A stretch of 64,000 bases of DNA from Centroberyx gerrardi (Eukaryota > Chordata > Actinopteri > Beryciformes > Berycidae). The stretch covers positions 8,515,653 to 8,579,652 of the forward strand of contig NC_136020.1 of assembly GCF_048128805.1 (NCBI RefSeq). Direction: 5' to 3'. Made by a program: the position numbers and the translations under genes. Below are positions 1 through 13,518 of the stretch, one piece after another. Each line of letters starts with the position of its first letter. Within the stretch, counting starts at the first letter, position 1. Below the pieces are notes generated by a model. The model searched no databases. It saw nothing but the letters and a program-made list of their open reading frames with translations, and was not told the origin of the DNA.

Positions 1-3000
1 AAATACTGGGTTAACATAGTCAGCATAGGCACAGCCTGCATTCTATGTAATATGCATGAAGTTTTGTTTATCCCCTATCGTGTTTGTGTGTTTCTTTGTG
101 CAGGGCGAGCTGGTGCCTCAGCTGCCTCCTGGAGAGGACCAGGCTCCAGTGGAGTCTGAGGGACCTGAGGAGGCCATGGAGAGGCTGGCCCACCTGGAAC
201 AACTGGTGGTCCAGCTGAAGGAGCTCATCAGAGATAAAGACACTCAGCTGGTCCACAAGGACACTGAGCTGGCTAACAAAGATGTACAGCTCAAGGTAAG
301 TACTCTCTGTGTGTGTTTCTATGTGTGTGTTAATGTTTGCTATCAAGATTCCCCTTCAAAAGTCTGTTCACTACATTTCTTGCTAACATCTTTGATGGCA
401 TCAATTTTTAATGCTTTTTTGCTCTGTATCCACAGAATGAAAGGGAAGCGGGTGAGGCTCGCTTCACCAAACTCAAACTGCAGGCAAAAGCCAAGATGGC
501 TTCACTCAGCAAACAGATCACTGATTTGAAAGGGCAAGAAGGAGCAGCTGTAAGTTTGAAAGAGGCTGAATTTTATCTGTGTTTTTATTGTATTGAGCAG
601 AGCTTGTAGCATTATTAAAGTTTTATAACACACAAATCACCCCCCTCTTGTAAAGACTTACATATACCACACATGTTTACTACAAACTAACCATAAAACT
701 TAGGCACCTCCTTTTTTTCTGATTTGAATATCTGTTTCATCTACAACAGAGCCCAGAAAGCTCCTTTACAGGAGCTGGAGCTGCAGTGGAAGAGGAGCTT
801 CAAGAACTGAAGAACAAACTGAGTGAGGAGGAGGCCAACAGCAGGGAGCTTAGCGAGCGACTCCAGACCACCGAACAGCTCCTCCAAGAGAAGGAAACCT
901 CACACGCTGAACAGGTGACATAGTTGTTACCTTCATAATTAAACATAGTCCTACTCTGTTAATAAATGATGTTGAATGTCCTGAGAAGTTCTGACTGAAT
1001 GATTTGTCCTGGTTGTGTTATCAGCTGCAAGTACTGCAGGCTGTAGTCTGTGAAAAGGATGTGCGTTTCCAGGAACAGATCCAGAAACACGAAGAAGAAC
1101 TGCTGAAGATCTCAGCACAGTCTCAGAACGACACCGAGCTTCAGCAGGTACAAGATCCAGCAACTCTTCAGTTTGTAATTCACCCATTCAAAGACTAATA
1201 TATGCTCATTAGTTTGTAGTTCAGTAGTTTATAGCTCACCCAATCAAGCCTTATGTGTGTGTGTGTGTGTGTGTGTGTTCGACTTAAGCAATAAACTCAA
1301 ACTCTGCTTCGTGTTGTGTCTAAGAAAGCCTGTTGGCTAAAATCTCTGTAAACCACAGCCTCTTGTAGCTTATTGCTTTTATGAAACGGCCGTGACATCA
1401 TACAATTTAAAAAGGAATCCAAATGTTTGAGAAATCTTTTTTTTTTTTTTTTAAATCAATAATAGTTAAATGTTATTTTCCCACCTAGCAACATAGTCCT
1501 TGAACTGTAGCTAAACAGACAATTGTCACACTTTCACCATACACCCACTCATACGAACTTACACACTCATATTTGGTCTCTCGTTTGTTTGTCCTTCCCT
1601 AGGCCCTGCATTCATCCCAGCGGCGGTGCGAGGAGCTGGAGGAGGCCATGCGCTCCCGGTCCCAAGTGCTGGAAATGCTGCAGCAGGAAGTCAACAGCGC
1701 TGATCAGCAAAAGCAGGTACAGGTCCCGTCTTACTGGATGCCATTTGTGCAGCTAAATATGTTGAGTTTGTGACTGTAGTACAGATTCACAGATATTTAT
1801 AGGCAGTTGACACTTCATATAATGAATACTGCTACTGCCTGATGAAAGGAAGACTATTCAAACAGACACACCCCACTTCTAGATGGCAGGTCATGATTAT
1901 GCATTGTTTGGCTCAGCCACACAACTTACACCCACTCGCTCTCTCTCTTTCTCTCGCTCTCTCTCTTTATTTTTCTATTCAGATCCTAACCGCTCAGTTC
2001 CGGCAGATGGAGCAGGAGCTGGCTGAGACTGTCAGGCAGAGGGAGGAGGAGAGGCAGCAGTGGGCCCAGCAGGCCAGCAGGGCCGATGCAGAGCTGACGG
2101 CCCTCGGAGCCAGCCAGGAGGCCTTGGAAAGAGAGAGAACGGAGGTGGTGAGGCTGGAGAGGGAGCTGGCCTCCCGGAGAGAGGCAGAGCATGGAGCACT
2201 CGATGTTAGCCAGGAGGCTTTGGAGAAAGAAAAGATGGAAGTTGCCAGATTGGAGAGAGAACTGGCTTTGGTGAAAGAGGCTGAGCTTGCAGCCATTCAA
2301 GCAAGCCATGATGCCTCAGAGAGAGACGGGGCGGAAATTGCTCGGCTTGAAAGAGAACTCGTATCTATGAAGGAGGCAGAGTCTGCAGCCATCCATGCCA
2401 GCCAGGAAGCCTTGGAGAGGGAGAGGGTGGAAGTTGATAAACTGGAGAAAGAATTGGTTTCACTTAGAGAGGAGCAGGGAGAGAACCAGAGGAGGGGTGA
2501 GACCTTGGCAGAGGTGTGGCAAAATCTACGCTCCCTGGCTTTAGGGGATGGGCATGCAGCAGACGAAAGTCCCATCCCCACTGACCATTCCCTGTTCCTG
2601 GGCACTCTGCAGTCCCTGGAGGCCCAACTGACAAAGCTGAAGGAAGAGCGGAGTGAGAGTGAGGAACGCTGTGCCCAGGCCACCCACACCATGGAAACCC
2701 TTCAGGGTAAGAGCACCATAGAGAATTCAGACACTTTATGTAGGCCAATCGCCTTTGATTTGTTATGGAATTCAACAAATTTATGTCAACCCCTAAGCTG
2801 TATGTCAGGGTCTATTTCATAAAATTTGAATAATCTTTCTGATTTTCAGAGCAACTAGACAGAAGAACCTCAGAGCAAGAGGATGCCGTTGCCAAGATAC
2901 AGCAGCTGGAGCAGCAAATTGGAATGGTCAGTATTGAGCAATTAAACACCGAAGCCAGTTCTGGGAATCATTAGATGTTTAAATTAATTAAGACACCAGA

Positions 3001-6000
3001 TGTTCGCAGCTTGTTTTGCTAGAGATATAAACTTCAAAAAGCATCTCTAACTTTGCTCTGTGAAACACTACAAGAGTTAGCATCTCTGCAAAGCTTAAAT
3101 TTTTGTTTAAAGTTCCCCAATGCCCCTGTAATGAGTTTCTGTTATGCTGTCTCTCTATGTCTATCTATTATGTGATTAAACAAGGTGCCGGAGTGCAAGG
3201 TGTGGAATCAGAAGATAATTTTCTGATGCCATAGGCTCGGTGTAGACTGAAGAACAAGAAGCTAATATAGTTCATAATAGTCAGTGTCTGTAAAGTCCTA
3301 GCATCAGACAGCCCTGTACTTTACAACCATTTTATTGTGAGCATGGCAGTTCTCACCCTTGGCACCTGGGCCAGGGTCAGAACCTTTGTCTGTCCATCTG
3401 ATCCCTCTGCCAGTCTCAGACGGGACAGAAACGGGGTCACAGACAGTGCTTTAGCTCAGTGCTGATGAAGTGTCTCCTCTTGACGGTCAAGGGAGACGTT
3501 AATCCCTTCTGCACTGATCCACTGTTATGACTGGCTGTTCTCTCAGCTGACCTTCATCTCACCAGCTGACAACCGTGTACAGCTATGTATGGTGTTGGCA
3601 TAGGCTTACATTGTAATAGCAACAATAGAGGCCTATAGCGCTTTGTAAAACTGTTGTGTCACTCCTTATACAAGAATGTTTCACTGTGGGGAACGATCAA
3701 TCATGAGATCACAAAGTTACCTTCCTGCATATTCTAAAAAGAAGCTCACATTTTTGTTTCTCTCTCTTAGACGTCTGAGGAATCATTGGTCCAACATGTG
3801 ATTGAACCATCGGTACAGGATTCATCTGAAGCTGAAAAAGGTAAGAAAATTGTTTTTGTTGGTGAACTCACCCAAAACAAAATTCATATATATTATTTTT
3901 ATGATCTTGGACAGTTTAATGTACTCTCTGCCAAAACTAGACGAGACTCGAGAGTGTGATGTCATGAAATCATACTCTCTGGAGTTGCTTTGTCGACACT
4001 GAATGGGAGACCTAGTTTGTGGACTGATTGAATGTTAGTGTGAGCAATTGTCCAAAACCATCATCATATATATATATATGATGATGGTTATATAATTATT
4101 TAATTGTACTGTCAAAGTGTCCACAATTTTAGCCTTTCATTCAGTGTCAATGGAACAGCTCAGACATTGTTGCTTTACGATACATAGTCTTGCCTATCCC
4201 ATCTATGGCTTTGGTAAAACATGTTGATGTACACAAATCTTGATAATAGAAACGGTGAATTCTGTTTTGGGGTGGATTTTGCCGAGTTAAGTATTAATTT
4301 TCTGAAATCCAACCATATGAACTTTGAACAGTAATGTATCCTGCCAGCAGCACACACCCTCTATTGATGTATTTGTTTTGGCTGAGACATTATGTGCTGT
4401 CGAGGCCTATCTTACAATCAGACGTAAGGGCACATAAAGGCATGTGAACAGAACAGAACAGATGACTTTCTGTGAATTTATTTTAAACGGAGAGTGATGC
4501 TGCCAAACCTATCTCATAAATATGTTATTACTTAACCTGAAGGAGTAGTTGATTCATCGCCATTATTTGTTCAGTGAAGTCTTTGTCAAAACTACTAATT
4601 ATTTGCTGATGATATAAAAGAAGCATTTGATTTGTTTTCTCATTATTTCCATCTTTGCTGACTTCCCCAGCACACATCCTGACTTTGGAGCAGCAGCTGT
4701 TAGAGAAAGATAATGAGCTGGTTGCCTTGCGAGAGTGCCTCACGCTGGCTAAGGAGCACAGCTCCAGGGGGGTTGCATCAAGTGAAAGCTATGATCAGAC
4801 TCCAGACCAGGGGCAGGATACTATCACACCCCCCCATGACAGTCCTACAACCCTTCCTGACCTCATGGAGGATACACCAGAAGAGGAGACCACCTTGGTT
4901 GCTGAGGACACCTCTGTCCTGTCCGTCTCTGCTGATAATGAGAGTAGCCCAGAGCTCATTGGACCCCAGTCTGATTCCCCAGGAGAATCCAAAGGGGCCT
5001 CCTCAGATGAGATGGTTGCCAGTAGTGATTCAGAGGTGGCCCACAGCAGCTGGACTCTCCTTGAAGCCGTGAATCAAGATGGAGGCCAGGAGTGGCCCTC
5101 CATTCTGCAAGACTTTGGACAGCTACAGCTGCAGTCATGGGAGGAGACCAGCATGCAGCAGGAAACCTCCACAGTCCAAGTCGAGTCCTCCTCTGTCATT
5201 ATCCGAGAGACAGTACAGGTTCAACTCACTCACCAGGGTGCTCCCTCCACTGACTCCGACTTGACTTCTGGCCAGGTCTTTGCCCAGGTCCTAGCTGAGG
5301 AACTCCAGAAGAGATATAGTGAGCTCATGGCTGAGCTCCAGAGGCTCAGAGAGACATCTACAGAATCACAGGAGAAAATCCAGAGCCTGGAAGAAGAAAG
5401 GCAGTTGCTGGCAGCTGGCAAAGAAGAAGCCGAGTCCCAAGTCCATGAATTTGCAGAGGAGCTCAAGTCAGCCAGAGAGGAGTTGGACAAGCTCTCCCAG
5501 AAAGGTAGCTCTGTCATGGAGAAGCAAAGTGTTGAAATGCACCTTTTAGAGGAACAGATAGACATCTTGCACACTGAAAGCAAAACTAAGGAGCAGAAGA
5601 TCCAGGCCCTGCAGACAGACTTAGAAAAGGTCCAGCAAGCTCTCTCTGAGCAGGAGGGCCAGGCCAGGATGCTGAGTGCTCAGCTGGAGGACAGAGAGCT
5701 CCTCTCCTCTGAGCTGGAAAAGAGGCTCCAAGATATGGAGAATAGCTTGTTGGAATACTCCCAGACGACTGACCTGAACAATGCTTCATTGTCAGAGAAG
5801 GACTCCGAGATCAGTGAGCTACAGCTCCGTGTCACCCAAAAAGAGCAAGAGATGATGGAGGTGACTGACAGTATGTCTGCCAAACTTCTCCAGGCAGGAG
5901 AAGAGAAGTTCCTGATAAGCAGTGAGGTCAAGAAACTAAAGGAGCAGATACTTGAACTTGAGAAAGTCAGAGAAGAGAAACAGAAAGTGAATGATGAAGG

Positions 6001-9000
6001 CTCAACAGTTGATTTAGATGAAGCTGCTAGTTTGCGAAAGCAGAAAGAGGTGCTGGAAACCCAACTGGCAACCACGAAGAAGAAGTTTCAGGTGGCACTT
6101 GTGCAACGCAAAGAGCTTATGAAGAAAGTCGCTGATTTTGAGGAAGAAGCAAAAAAATGGAAAGAGCAAGACAGCAAAGCAACAGTGGAGATTCCTACAA
6201 ATATGCCAGAGATAGAAAAACATGGAGGACAGGAGATTCAGGAAATGGAGGCCATGCTCAAGGAAGTCAAGCAAGCCTTGAGATCCAAAGAAGAGGCAGT
6301 TGAGGCTCTTGAGCAGAAAATTAGCCAACAGGATCAAGTTCTTGCCGAGACCCTTGCTCTGAATAGAAAGCTAAGCGAGGAAGCGGAACACTCTCAGCAG
6401 ACTGACATTTCTACTGAAACAACTGAGTTACACTCTCAGGTGACATCTCTTGAGGCAGAGTGTGAAACACTTCAGAAGAAACTTCTGGAGGCTCAAGATG
6501 CTCGTAAAGACACCATTCGCAAAGCCAAAGAGAAAGACAGACACCACCGTGAACAACTGAAGCAGCAGAAGGAAGAATACAATCAGCTTTTGGAAAGTTT
6601 TGAGGTACAGAGTGGTGAGCGGGAAGTTCTTCTTGCTAAACTGAGAGACTTAGAGGAATTGCAGGTACATAAAAAGGCGAACACAGAGAAGGAGGACCTG
6701 CTTTGTCAGCAGACCAAGCCTCTGGTCGAAACACTGGAGAAGCCAGCAGCAGGTGATTGGGTTCAAGAGGACTGGGTGGATTTTGCTACACCTGAGACTG
6801 ATTCAGCACAACCACAATGCAGTAACCCCATTCAGCATCCCAAGGAGCAGTCTAAAGTCCCCTCTGCAGAAATGGAGGTGTCTCTGAAAACTCTTAGAGA
6901 AGAGGTGCAGGCTGTGCAGATGGCTCACACAGAGCTAGAGAAGCAGCTGTTGGAAACCCAGGCCAGTCTTTCACTAAAGGAGACTGAACTGCTGGAATTA
7001 GGCAAAGAGCTAGAAGCCCTGAGAGAAAAGGAAAGGCAGATTGATGTGCTTTCAGAGGAAATGGATGCTCTTAGAGAAAAGTATCTCCAAGCTGAGTCTT
7101 ACGCTGAAACCCTGAAAGCAGAGGTGGAGGCTGCAGCCAAAGCAGCATCTGCAGATTCTGAATCCTCTATTGTAACTCTGCAGGCTGAAGTGGAGGAGTT
7201 CAAGCAGTTCCTCAACAATAAGAATGAGGAGATCACAGAGCTAAGTCAGCAGCTTAGTGAGCAGAGCTCACTTCTACACTCCATGCAGGACACCGTGTCT
7301 GAGAAGGACCAGCTGATAGCTTCCTTACAGGAAGAATTGAAGGCTGAGCAAGAGAAGACCCAGAGGTTAGAGGTTGAGGTTCCACAGAAGCAAGAAGAAG
7401 AAAAAGACAGTGAGGCCAAGATCCAGCAGCTTCAACGGAAGCTCCAGGCTGCTTTGATCTCTCGCAAAGAGGCCCTCAAAGAAAACAAAACCCAGAAAGA
7501 GGAACTAGCTTCCACTGAGAAGGTCATAGCCGAGTTGCAGCAGAACATGGAATCTAAGGAGGGTGAGCTGGAGAAGCTAAGAGCAGAAAGAGTTAGACTG
7601 ATTGAGGAGGTTGACCGGACGTTACTGGAGAACCAAAGCCTAGGGTCATCCTGTGAAAGCCTCAAGCTGGCCATGGAAGGCATACTGAATGAGAAAGACT
7701 CTTGTAAGAGAGAAGCTGAGTTTGCCAAAGAAGAGGCTGCCAGGGCGTGCAGAGAATGGGAGGAAAGGGTTCAAGGCATGAAGGATGAGTATGAGACTCT
7801 GCTGAAGTCCTATGAAAATGTGAGTGATGAAGCAGAGCGTGTGAGACGTGTCCTTGAAGCTGCCAGGCAGGAGAGACAGGAGATAGCAGCCAGAGTAAGG
7901 ACTCATGAGGCTGCTAGGCAGGAAGCTGAAAGGCAGGCAGAGGAAGCACAGAAAGAAGTGGATTTAGTTAAAGACAAGATGAGAAAGTTTGCCAAAACAA
8001 AGCAGCAAAAAATAATGGATTTAGAGGAGGAGAATGAGAGACTTAGAGAGATTGAGGAAAAGAAGGTAATAAAACGGGAGGACAAGGCGCTTAAAGCTGA
8101 ACTTGAAAGACTTCAAGAAGAGCTTGGGATTTTGAAAGCTGATTTGGATGCTACAACAGCAGAAAAAGACTCTTTAGGGCAGCAGATTGAGCAGTTGAGG
8201 GGACAACTTTCCCAAAAGGAAGAGAAAGACAACAGTCAAATTCCAGCTACATCCCTTAGCTCTGCAGCCGTTGTGGAAGAGTTTGTCATTGCCCAGCAAT
8301 CAGGCATCGTCATGGCTGAAACTGCCCAAAGAGATCTTGTTGAAAGTCAAGGTAAAGATGAAGAACAGACCGTAACTACAGAGGAAGCTCCAGCTGACGA
8401 AGTAGCTGTGGTATCTGCACCAGAAACACACTCACAGCCTACTGAAGAGAGAGTAACAATGGAAATGACTGAAAGTGCTCAGATTTTACTAGAGAATAAA
8501 ATGAGGGAGATGGAGGCAGCTCTTAGCTCAGAGAGGGAGCTGAGGCAGGAACGGGAGGCTGAACTCAAGGCTGAACTGGCTTCTCTTGAGCACCACCTAC
8601 AGGAGAATAAAGGGAAGGAGAGCCTTATGGCCTCTCTACAGCAGTGCCTCCAAGAGAGCAACGAGAGAGAAAAGAGCCTAATAGAAGAGGGTTCTAAAAG
8701 GGAAGCCCAGTTCAAAGAACTCCGCAGAAGCCTTGAAATGGAGAAAGATGACTTGGAGGAACGTCTGATGAACCAGTTGGCCCAACTCAATGGCAGCATT
8801 GCTGGCTACCAGCAAGAGGCAACAGACACCCGGGAGCACCTGGCGGAACTGCAGCGGGAAGTGGAGAGGTTGGAGAGGGAACTAGCTGAGCTTGAGGCCC
8901 AGGCTCAGAGTGAGAGGGACCGGGCAGCCAGACTGGAAGAGGACAAGAGGCAGGCCCAGAGAGAGAGAGCTGAGGCTGAGGCAGAGTCTGGCAAGCAAAG

Positions 9001-12000
9001 AGAGCTGGAGCAACAGCTGAGGTCTGCCCAGAGGGTAAGAGAAGGCAGCCAGAGCAGAGCACGTCAGCTGGAAGAGCTACTGAGGGAAAAGCAGCTGGAG
9101 GTCCGTCAGTTGCAGAAGGACTGCATTCAGTACCAGGAGAAGATCAGTGAACTAGGCAGGGAGGGTAAGGCACTGCAGCTGGGCCGTGATGAGCTCCATA
9201 CTGAACTGGAACAAGCTCGTTCGGAGACTTCCAAAACCCTAGAGGAGATGAAGAGGACTGAAGCTCAGCTGGTTAGCTGTAAATCTCAGTTGGATGAAGC
9301 CGAGAAACAGGTGAGCCAGGCCTTAGCTGAGAAGTCAACCTCCGAACAGGCAGCTCTACAGAGGGAGGCTTCAATGAAAGCTGAGGCAGAGCAAACTTTG
9401 GACTCTGTGAGGTTCAGGCTGGGAGCTGAACTGAAGCAGATGGAGCTGAGGCTGGAAGACGCTTATAGAGAAAGGGAGAAGGAAGAGGAGGCCACACTGG
9501 AGGCCAGGGACATGGCAGAGGGAGCTGAGAGACGGGCCCAGGAGATGCAGGCCCGTCTTGATGAGTCTCTTGCCAGGTTAGCTGCCTTCTCGCGCTGCAT
9601 GTCCTCACTACAAGACGACCGGGACAGAGTTTTGGACGAGGCCCGGCAGTGGGAGACTCGCTTCAATAGTACTCTCCAGGGGAAGGAGTCTGAAGTGCGT
9701 GAGGCTGAGACACGGGCTAAGGAACTGACTGAACAGCTTCAGAAAGAAACTGCTCTGCAAGAGGAGCTTCAGCTTTCAGTGAACAGGTAAGAATTCTTCC
9801 CTTCTCTTTATGTCTCTGTTGTTTCCCTGTTTCCTTAGATTGTTTATCTGTAACTTTCTAGCACAAAGATATTTTGTAAGTGTCATGATGAAATGAGACA
9901 TGAAGTGGACATTGACTGACATATTTCTTTCAGACTAGAGAAAGCAGACAAAGATTGGCAGCTGAGATTGGAAGAGGAGGAAAAGAAAGTCAGAGAGAGC
10001 CAGGCTGTCCTGGAGGAGGAGAGGGGCAAGCTTCAGCAAACCACAGCTCAGCTGCAGTTGACCCTAAATGAAGCCCATGCCCTGGAAAATGAGGTGGAGG
10101 GTCTCCGTCACAGGGCCCGGGCTCTGGAGGAGGCTGTTGGGAAGCTACAGGGTGAAGTCGACCAAGCCAGGGCTGAGCTGAGGGAGAGGGAGGCTGAAGA
10201 AAGGAGGCTGTGTCTAAACGTGGAGCAGCTAGAGACAGACCTGCGCTCCTCCAAGGCCTTGACAGAGAGCCTGCAGACTGAGTTGAGTGAGAAGGAGAGG
10301 AGAGAAGTGGAACTGCTGGGGGAGAAGGAGCAAGCTGTCACTCAGGTATTAACATTAAATTCTCTACAGTGTATACTATGCTATTTTGTCCTACCATTGC
10401 TGATTTGATGGAGAAGTCAACTTGGAGAAATTAGAGAATTGTTCTTTACATATTCCTTACAATTTATGTGTTTCATCCTCCCAGGCTGCTGAGGAGGCTA
10501 GAAGGGAGGCTGACAGCAGGGCACAAGAAGCAGAGAGGGAGCTAGAGCAGAGGAGAGAGGAATTGCGGGATCTGGAAGATAAACTGCGGAAGGCAGAGGA
10601 AGAGAGCAACAACAGAAAAGCCAGACTGGACTCCTTTATGAAGGCCATGGGCTCCTTGCAGGATGATAGAGACAGAGTCCTCAACATGTACAAGCAGCTA
10701 GAGGAGAAACACCTGCAGGTAATTTACAGAAACCAAAAGGTTATAATATATAGTTATAATATACGTATATTGTATTTGTTTTAGTGCCCAATATGTACGG
10801 CATGATCTAGTGTATCACAGAAGCATTTAGGTTCCCCAGTGGTGTAACTCCTTTTGTACTGTTGTGTCCCAGGTAATGATGGAGAAGGATGGCCTGATCC
10901 AGGAGGCCGCAGGTGAGAACAACAGCCTGAAGGAGGAGCTGCGCTCTCTACTAGTCCAAAGAGACGACCTATATGCCGAAAAGGCCAAACTGTCCGCCCA
11001 GCTCCACGGCTACCGGGATGAACTCAACCAAGTCCTCAGCATGAAGGACTCCCAGCACAAACAGCTTCTGGCTGCCCAGCGAGAGCGCATTGCCTGTCTG
11101 GAAAGGGAACGTGAGGATTTAGAAGCTCAGCTAAAGAGCCTTGGCAGAGACAGAGAGACAGAGGTAGAGGCTGTGGCTGTGGCAGGCAGGGTGGAGAGGG
11201 AGACTCTTAGTGGGGCTGGTGACAGTGGGAGAGTGTTACAGGTAAGAGACGCCCCTGGTGCAGAGGTTGAGAAGTTGAGGGAGCAGCTGCAGGCGGCAAG
11301 GGAGCAGGTGGAGGCCCTGGAGGAGAGCCTACACAAGGAAAGGCAAGAGCAGGCCGCCAAGGGCCAAGAACTAGCTGAGCTGCGCTGGGAGGGAGGTGTG
11401 ATGCGAACCGAGTCAGAGAGTGCTCAGGAGAGGGTGGCAGAGCTGGCCCGGGATTTGATGGTTATTGAGCAGAAGCTGCTGGAGGAAAAAGAAGTGACAA
11501 CCCAGCTGAAAGCAGAGAACCAGTCATTTGCGAAGTCCATGGCCTCCCTCCAGGACAGCAGGGACCAAGCAGTAATCAAAGCCCAGGAATTGAGCGTTCG
11601 GGTGGAAGAGATAAGCAAGACAGGGGGCCAGCCAGCACACAGTAGCCCCGGAGGCTCCACTGGAGAAGTGTGGGGCCTGAAGAATGCACTACAAGCCCTG
11701 CAGAATGACAGGGAGAGACTGGTATGTAACTTGTTTGAAAATAAATGTAAATTAATGTTTTAGATAGTCATGAACACAACACTCACATTACAACTCTACT
11801 AGTGCAAGTAATGGATCCTGATGCAGTTGCTTATATTATTTTGTAGATTTTCATAGACATCTACTAACAACATACTTTTTTCTTCCCTTCTCTTGACTTG
11901 CAGCTAGAACAGGTAGAGAAACAGACCTCTGAGCTCCAGAAGCAGAAGTCAGATCTGGCTCGGCTTGGAGCAGGAGAATTGATTAAAGTCAGCCAGGACC

Positions 12001-13518
12001 TGTTTGAGGAGAAGAGGAAGACTGAGGAGACACTGGGTGTCATTAAGCAGCTAGAGAATATGATGGAAATGGGCAAGCAGGAAATTGAAACACTCCGGTG
12101 AGGCACAGTGCCAGCATGATGCCAGTTGTAATATTCGACTTAACCAAAGCAAAATGGTATAAGGAGCATTTGATTTATTGTGTGTGTGTGTGTGTGTGTG
12201 TGTTCTCTTTTGAGGCTGGAGCGTATTGACTGGATGGCTCAAGCTGAGCAGCTGAAGCAGCAGACCCTCGCCACACTCTCAGACCGGGACCAACATCTGC
12301 GCCAGCTCACTGCCATGCTGGAGGAAGCCCGCGCTCCTAAACCCAAACTCGTGCAGGAGCACTATCAGAGAGAGGTAAGGGTCTAGAAATGGAACTCCGG
12401 ATCTAGAGCTAAAAACATGTTATGGAAATAATCTATGCAATATTTGCATAATGCAATTCTTAAAATCACTTGTATTGCTTGCGATATTCGTATCATCCGG
12501 CTGTCAGTGCCATACTTTATAATGCACTGGGAATATTGGGCTTGAATGGTATTAAAAATATTTCTTAATGTTAGATTTATGTGGAGGATTTTTAGACTGC
12601 TATAATTTACCCACAGGGTACAGAGGAAGTGGACAGTGCTCCCGGAGCCCCACAGGAGCGCAGCAGCCCGCTAGAGAGCCACACCTACATAGCTGAGGTC
12701 AAAGAGCTACAGCGGAGGTACAGTGTCAGTAAAATCTCTTCAGAGACAGGGAATTAACAGCGCCACAAGGCATTTAGAAACTGATTTTCAACTTTTCTAC
12801 ATCAGGCTGGATGAAGAGATGGAACAGCGGATGGCAACTGAGGAGCAGCTAATAGCTGCACAGGATCGACTAAAACGGTATGAAATATGTGATGTAGGCT
12901 ATAATTTCAGGTCCTAGTCAGTTTGTATACCATGGCAGGTGTGTTTTGGTGTGTTATTGGGTGTTTATCAGAAACTGATTATTAGATTAGCCTTGATTAG
13001 ATGTTTTTATTGTCCGTTGTAAGCAGAATGTCATCTTGCATGTGATATAGTAAGTGTATGACACTGAGGACCATGTTTGGGGTATGATCATGTTTATAAC
13101 CCAAATAAATTCATTCAATCAACAACAACATATGACAAATAACATCCGTGACATCTGTGTGCCTCTTTAATGTTACCAGTCACACCCAGGCTGAATGGCA
13201 TGAAGCGCAACACTCAGAAACTGCCGTCCTGATCGAGCCGTCAGACGGAGCCGTCACTCGAGTAAGGGCCAGCTAATGTTTTATACTACCTGAGCTGTCA
13301 TCTTGATAACAATATGAGTTGTTATACTGACTTATGAGTTGATCGTTTCCTGTATTGTACTTCCTTCTCTCCTATCCCAGAGTCGGAGAGGCGGCCCGGG
13401 CCTGATGCGGATGCTACGCGTGGCCTTCTGCTCCCGCCAGCGCACCCCTCTGCTGTTGTCCCTGTATCTGCTTACTGTGCACGCCCTGCTGCTGCTGTGC
13501 CTGGGGGGATACCTCTGA
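1..13518 (+). CDS. golgb1: Giantin (golgin subfamily B member 1), 5' partial
   Basis: Giant coiled-coil golgin, C-terminally anchored in the Golgi membrane, where the family tethers COPI vesicles and links cisternae. Eighteen coding exons are visible: 104-295, 436-549, 750-914, 1025-1147, 1603-1716, 1983-2706, 2850-2926, 3771-3840, 4671-9786, 9934-10345, 10485-10718, 10873-11721, 11904-12097, 12215-12374, 12617-12717, 12806-12877, 13180-13261 and 13381-13518. All have GT-AG borders and compatible phases, giving 2978 codons plus stop (human is about 3260 residues). The first visible exon (ERLAHLEQLVVQLKELI) matches human giantin near residue 50, so only the extreme N-terminus is missing. Nearly the whole protein is heptad-rich; a Ser/Asp/Glu-rich uncoiled hinge is encoded near 4770-5250. 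The last exon encodes a basic patch and a C-terminal transmembrane anchor (LLLSLYLLTVHALLLLCLGG). The neighbour hcls1 is also the human neighbour. Identification is firm. Confidence 0.96.
1254..1278. repeat. (TG)n microsatellite
   Basis: TG run in the golgb1 intron before exon 1603-1716; a poly-T tract follows near 1438-1452. Confidence 0.85.
2088..2471 (+). repeat. Four tandem 32-residue coiled-coil repeats inside golgb1
   Basis: In exon 1983-2706, four consecutive 96-bp units encode 32-residue repeats. Each has the pattern AE..A...SQEALERER.EV.RLERELxxxxE. A length of 32 equals three heptads plus one hendecad, so each unit should keep the coiled coil with a regular stutter. The repeats are diverged at DNA level, so the duplication is not very recent. 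Confidence 0.85.
3843..4303. repeat. Long near-palindrome (fold-back MITE-like element) in a golgb1 intron
   Basis: The left arm (3843-4072) and the reverse complement of the right arm (4303-4073) align along their whole length, with AGAAAATT at the outer ends, shared blocks such as CACCC(C)AAAACA.AATTCA, CCAAA.C and GACACTGAATG, and a perfect 34-bp palindrome at the centre (4056-4089). The arms are clearly diverged by eye, so the element looks old. The outer left end falls within 3 bp of the splice donor of exon 3771-3840. It probably derives from a non-autonomous fold-back element; I cannot name the family. Confidence 0.75.
12179..12203. repeat. (TG)n microsatellite next to a golgb1 splice acceptor
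   Basis: The TG run ends 11 bp before the acceptor AG at 12213-12214, so the pyrimidine tract is only TTCTCTTTT. The acceptor has an unfavourable G at position -3 (GAG). Confidence 0.85.

Noticed and set aside
5230-9666. Many antisense frames over the giant golgb1 exon
   Set aside because: Long sense exons rich in GAG/CAG/AAG codons leave few antisense stops. The Ser/Leu-rich products are shadows.
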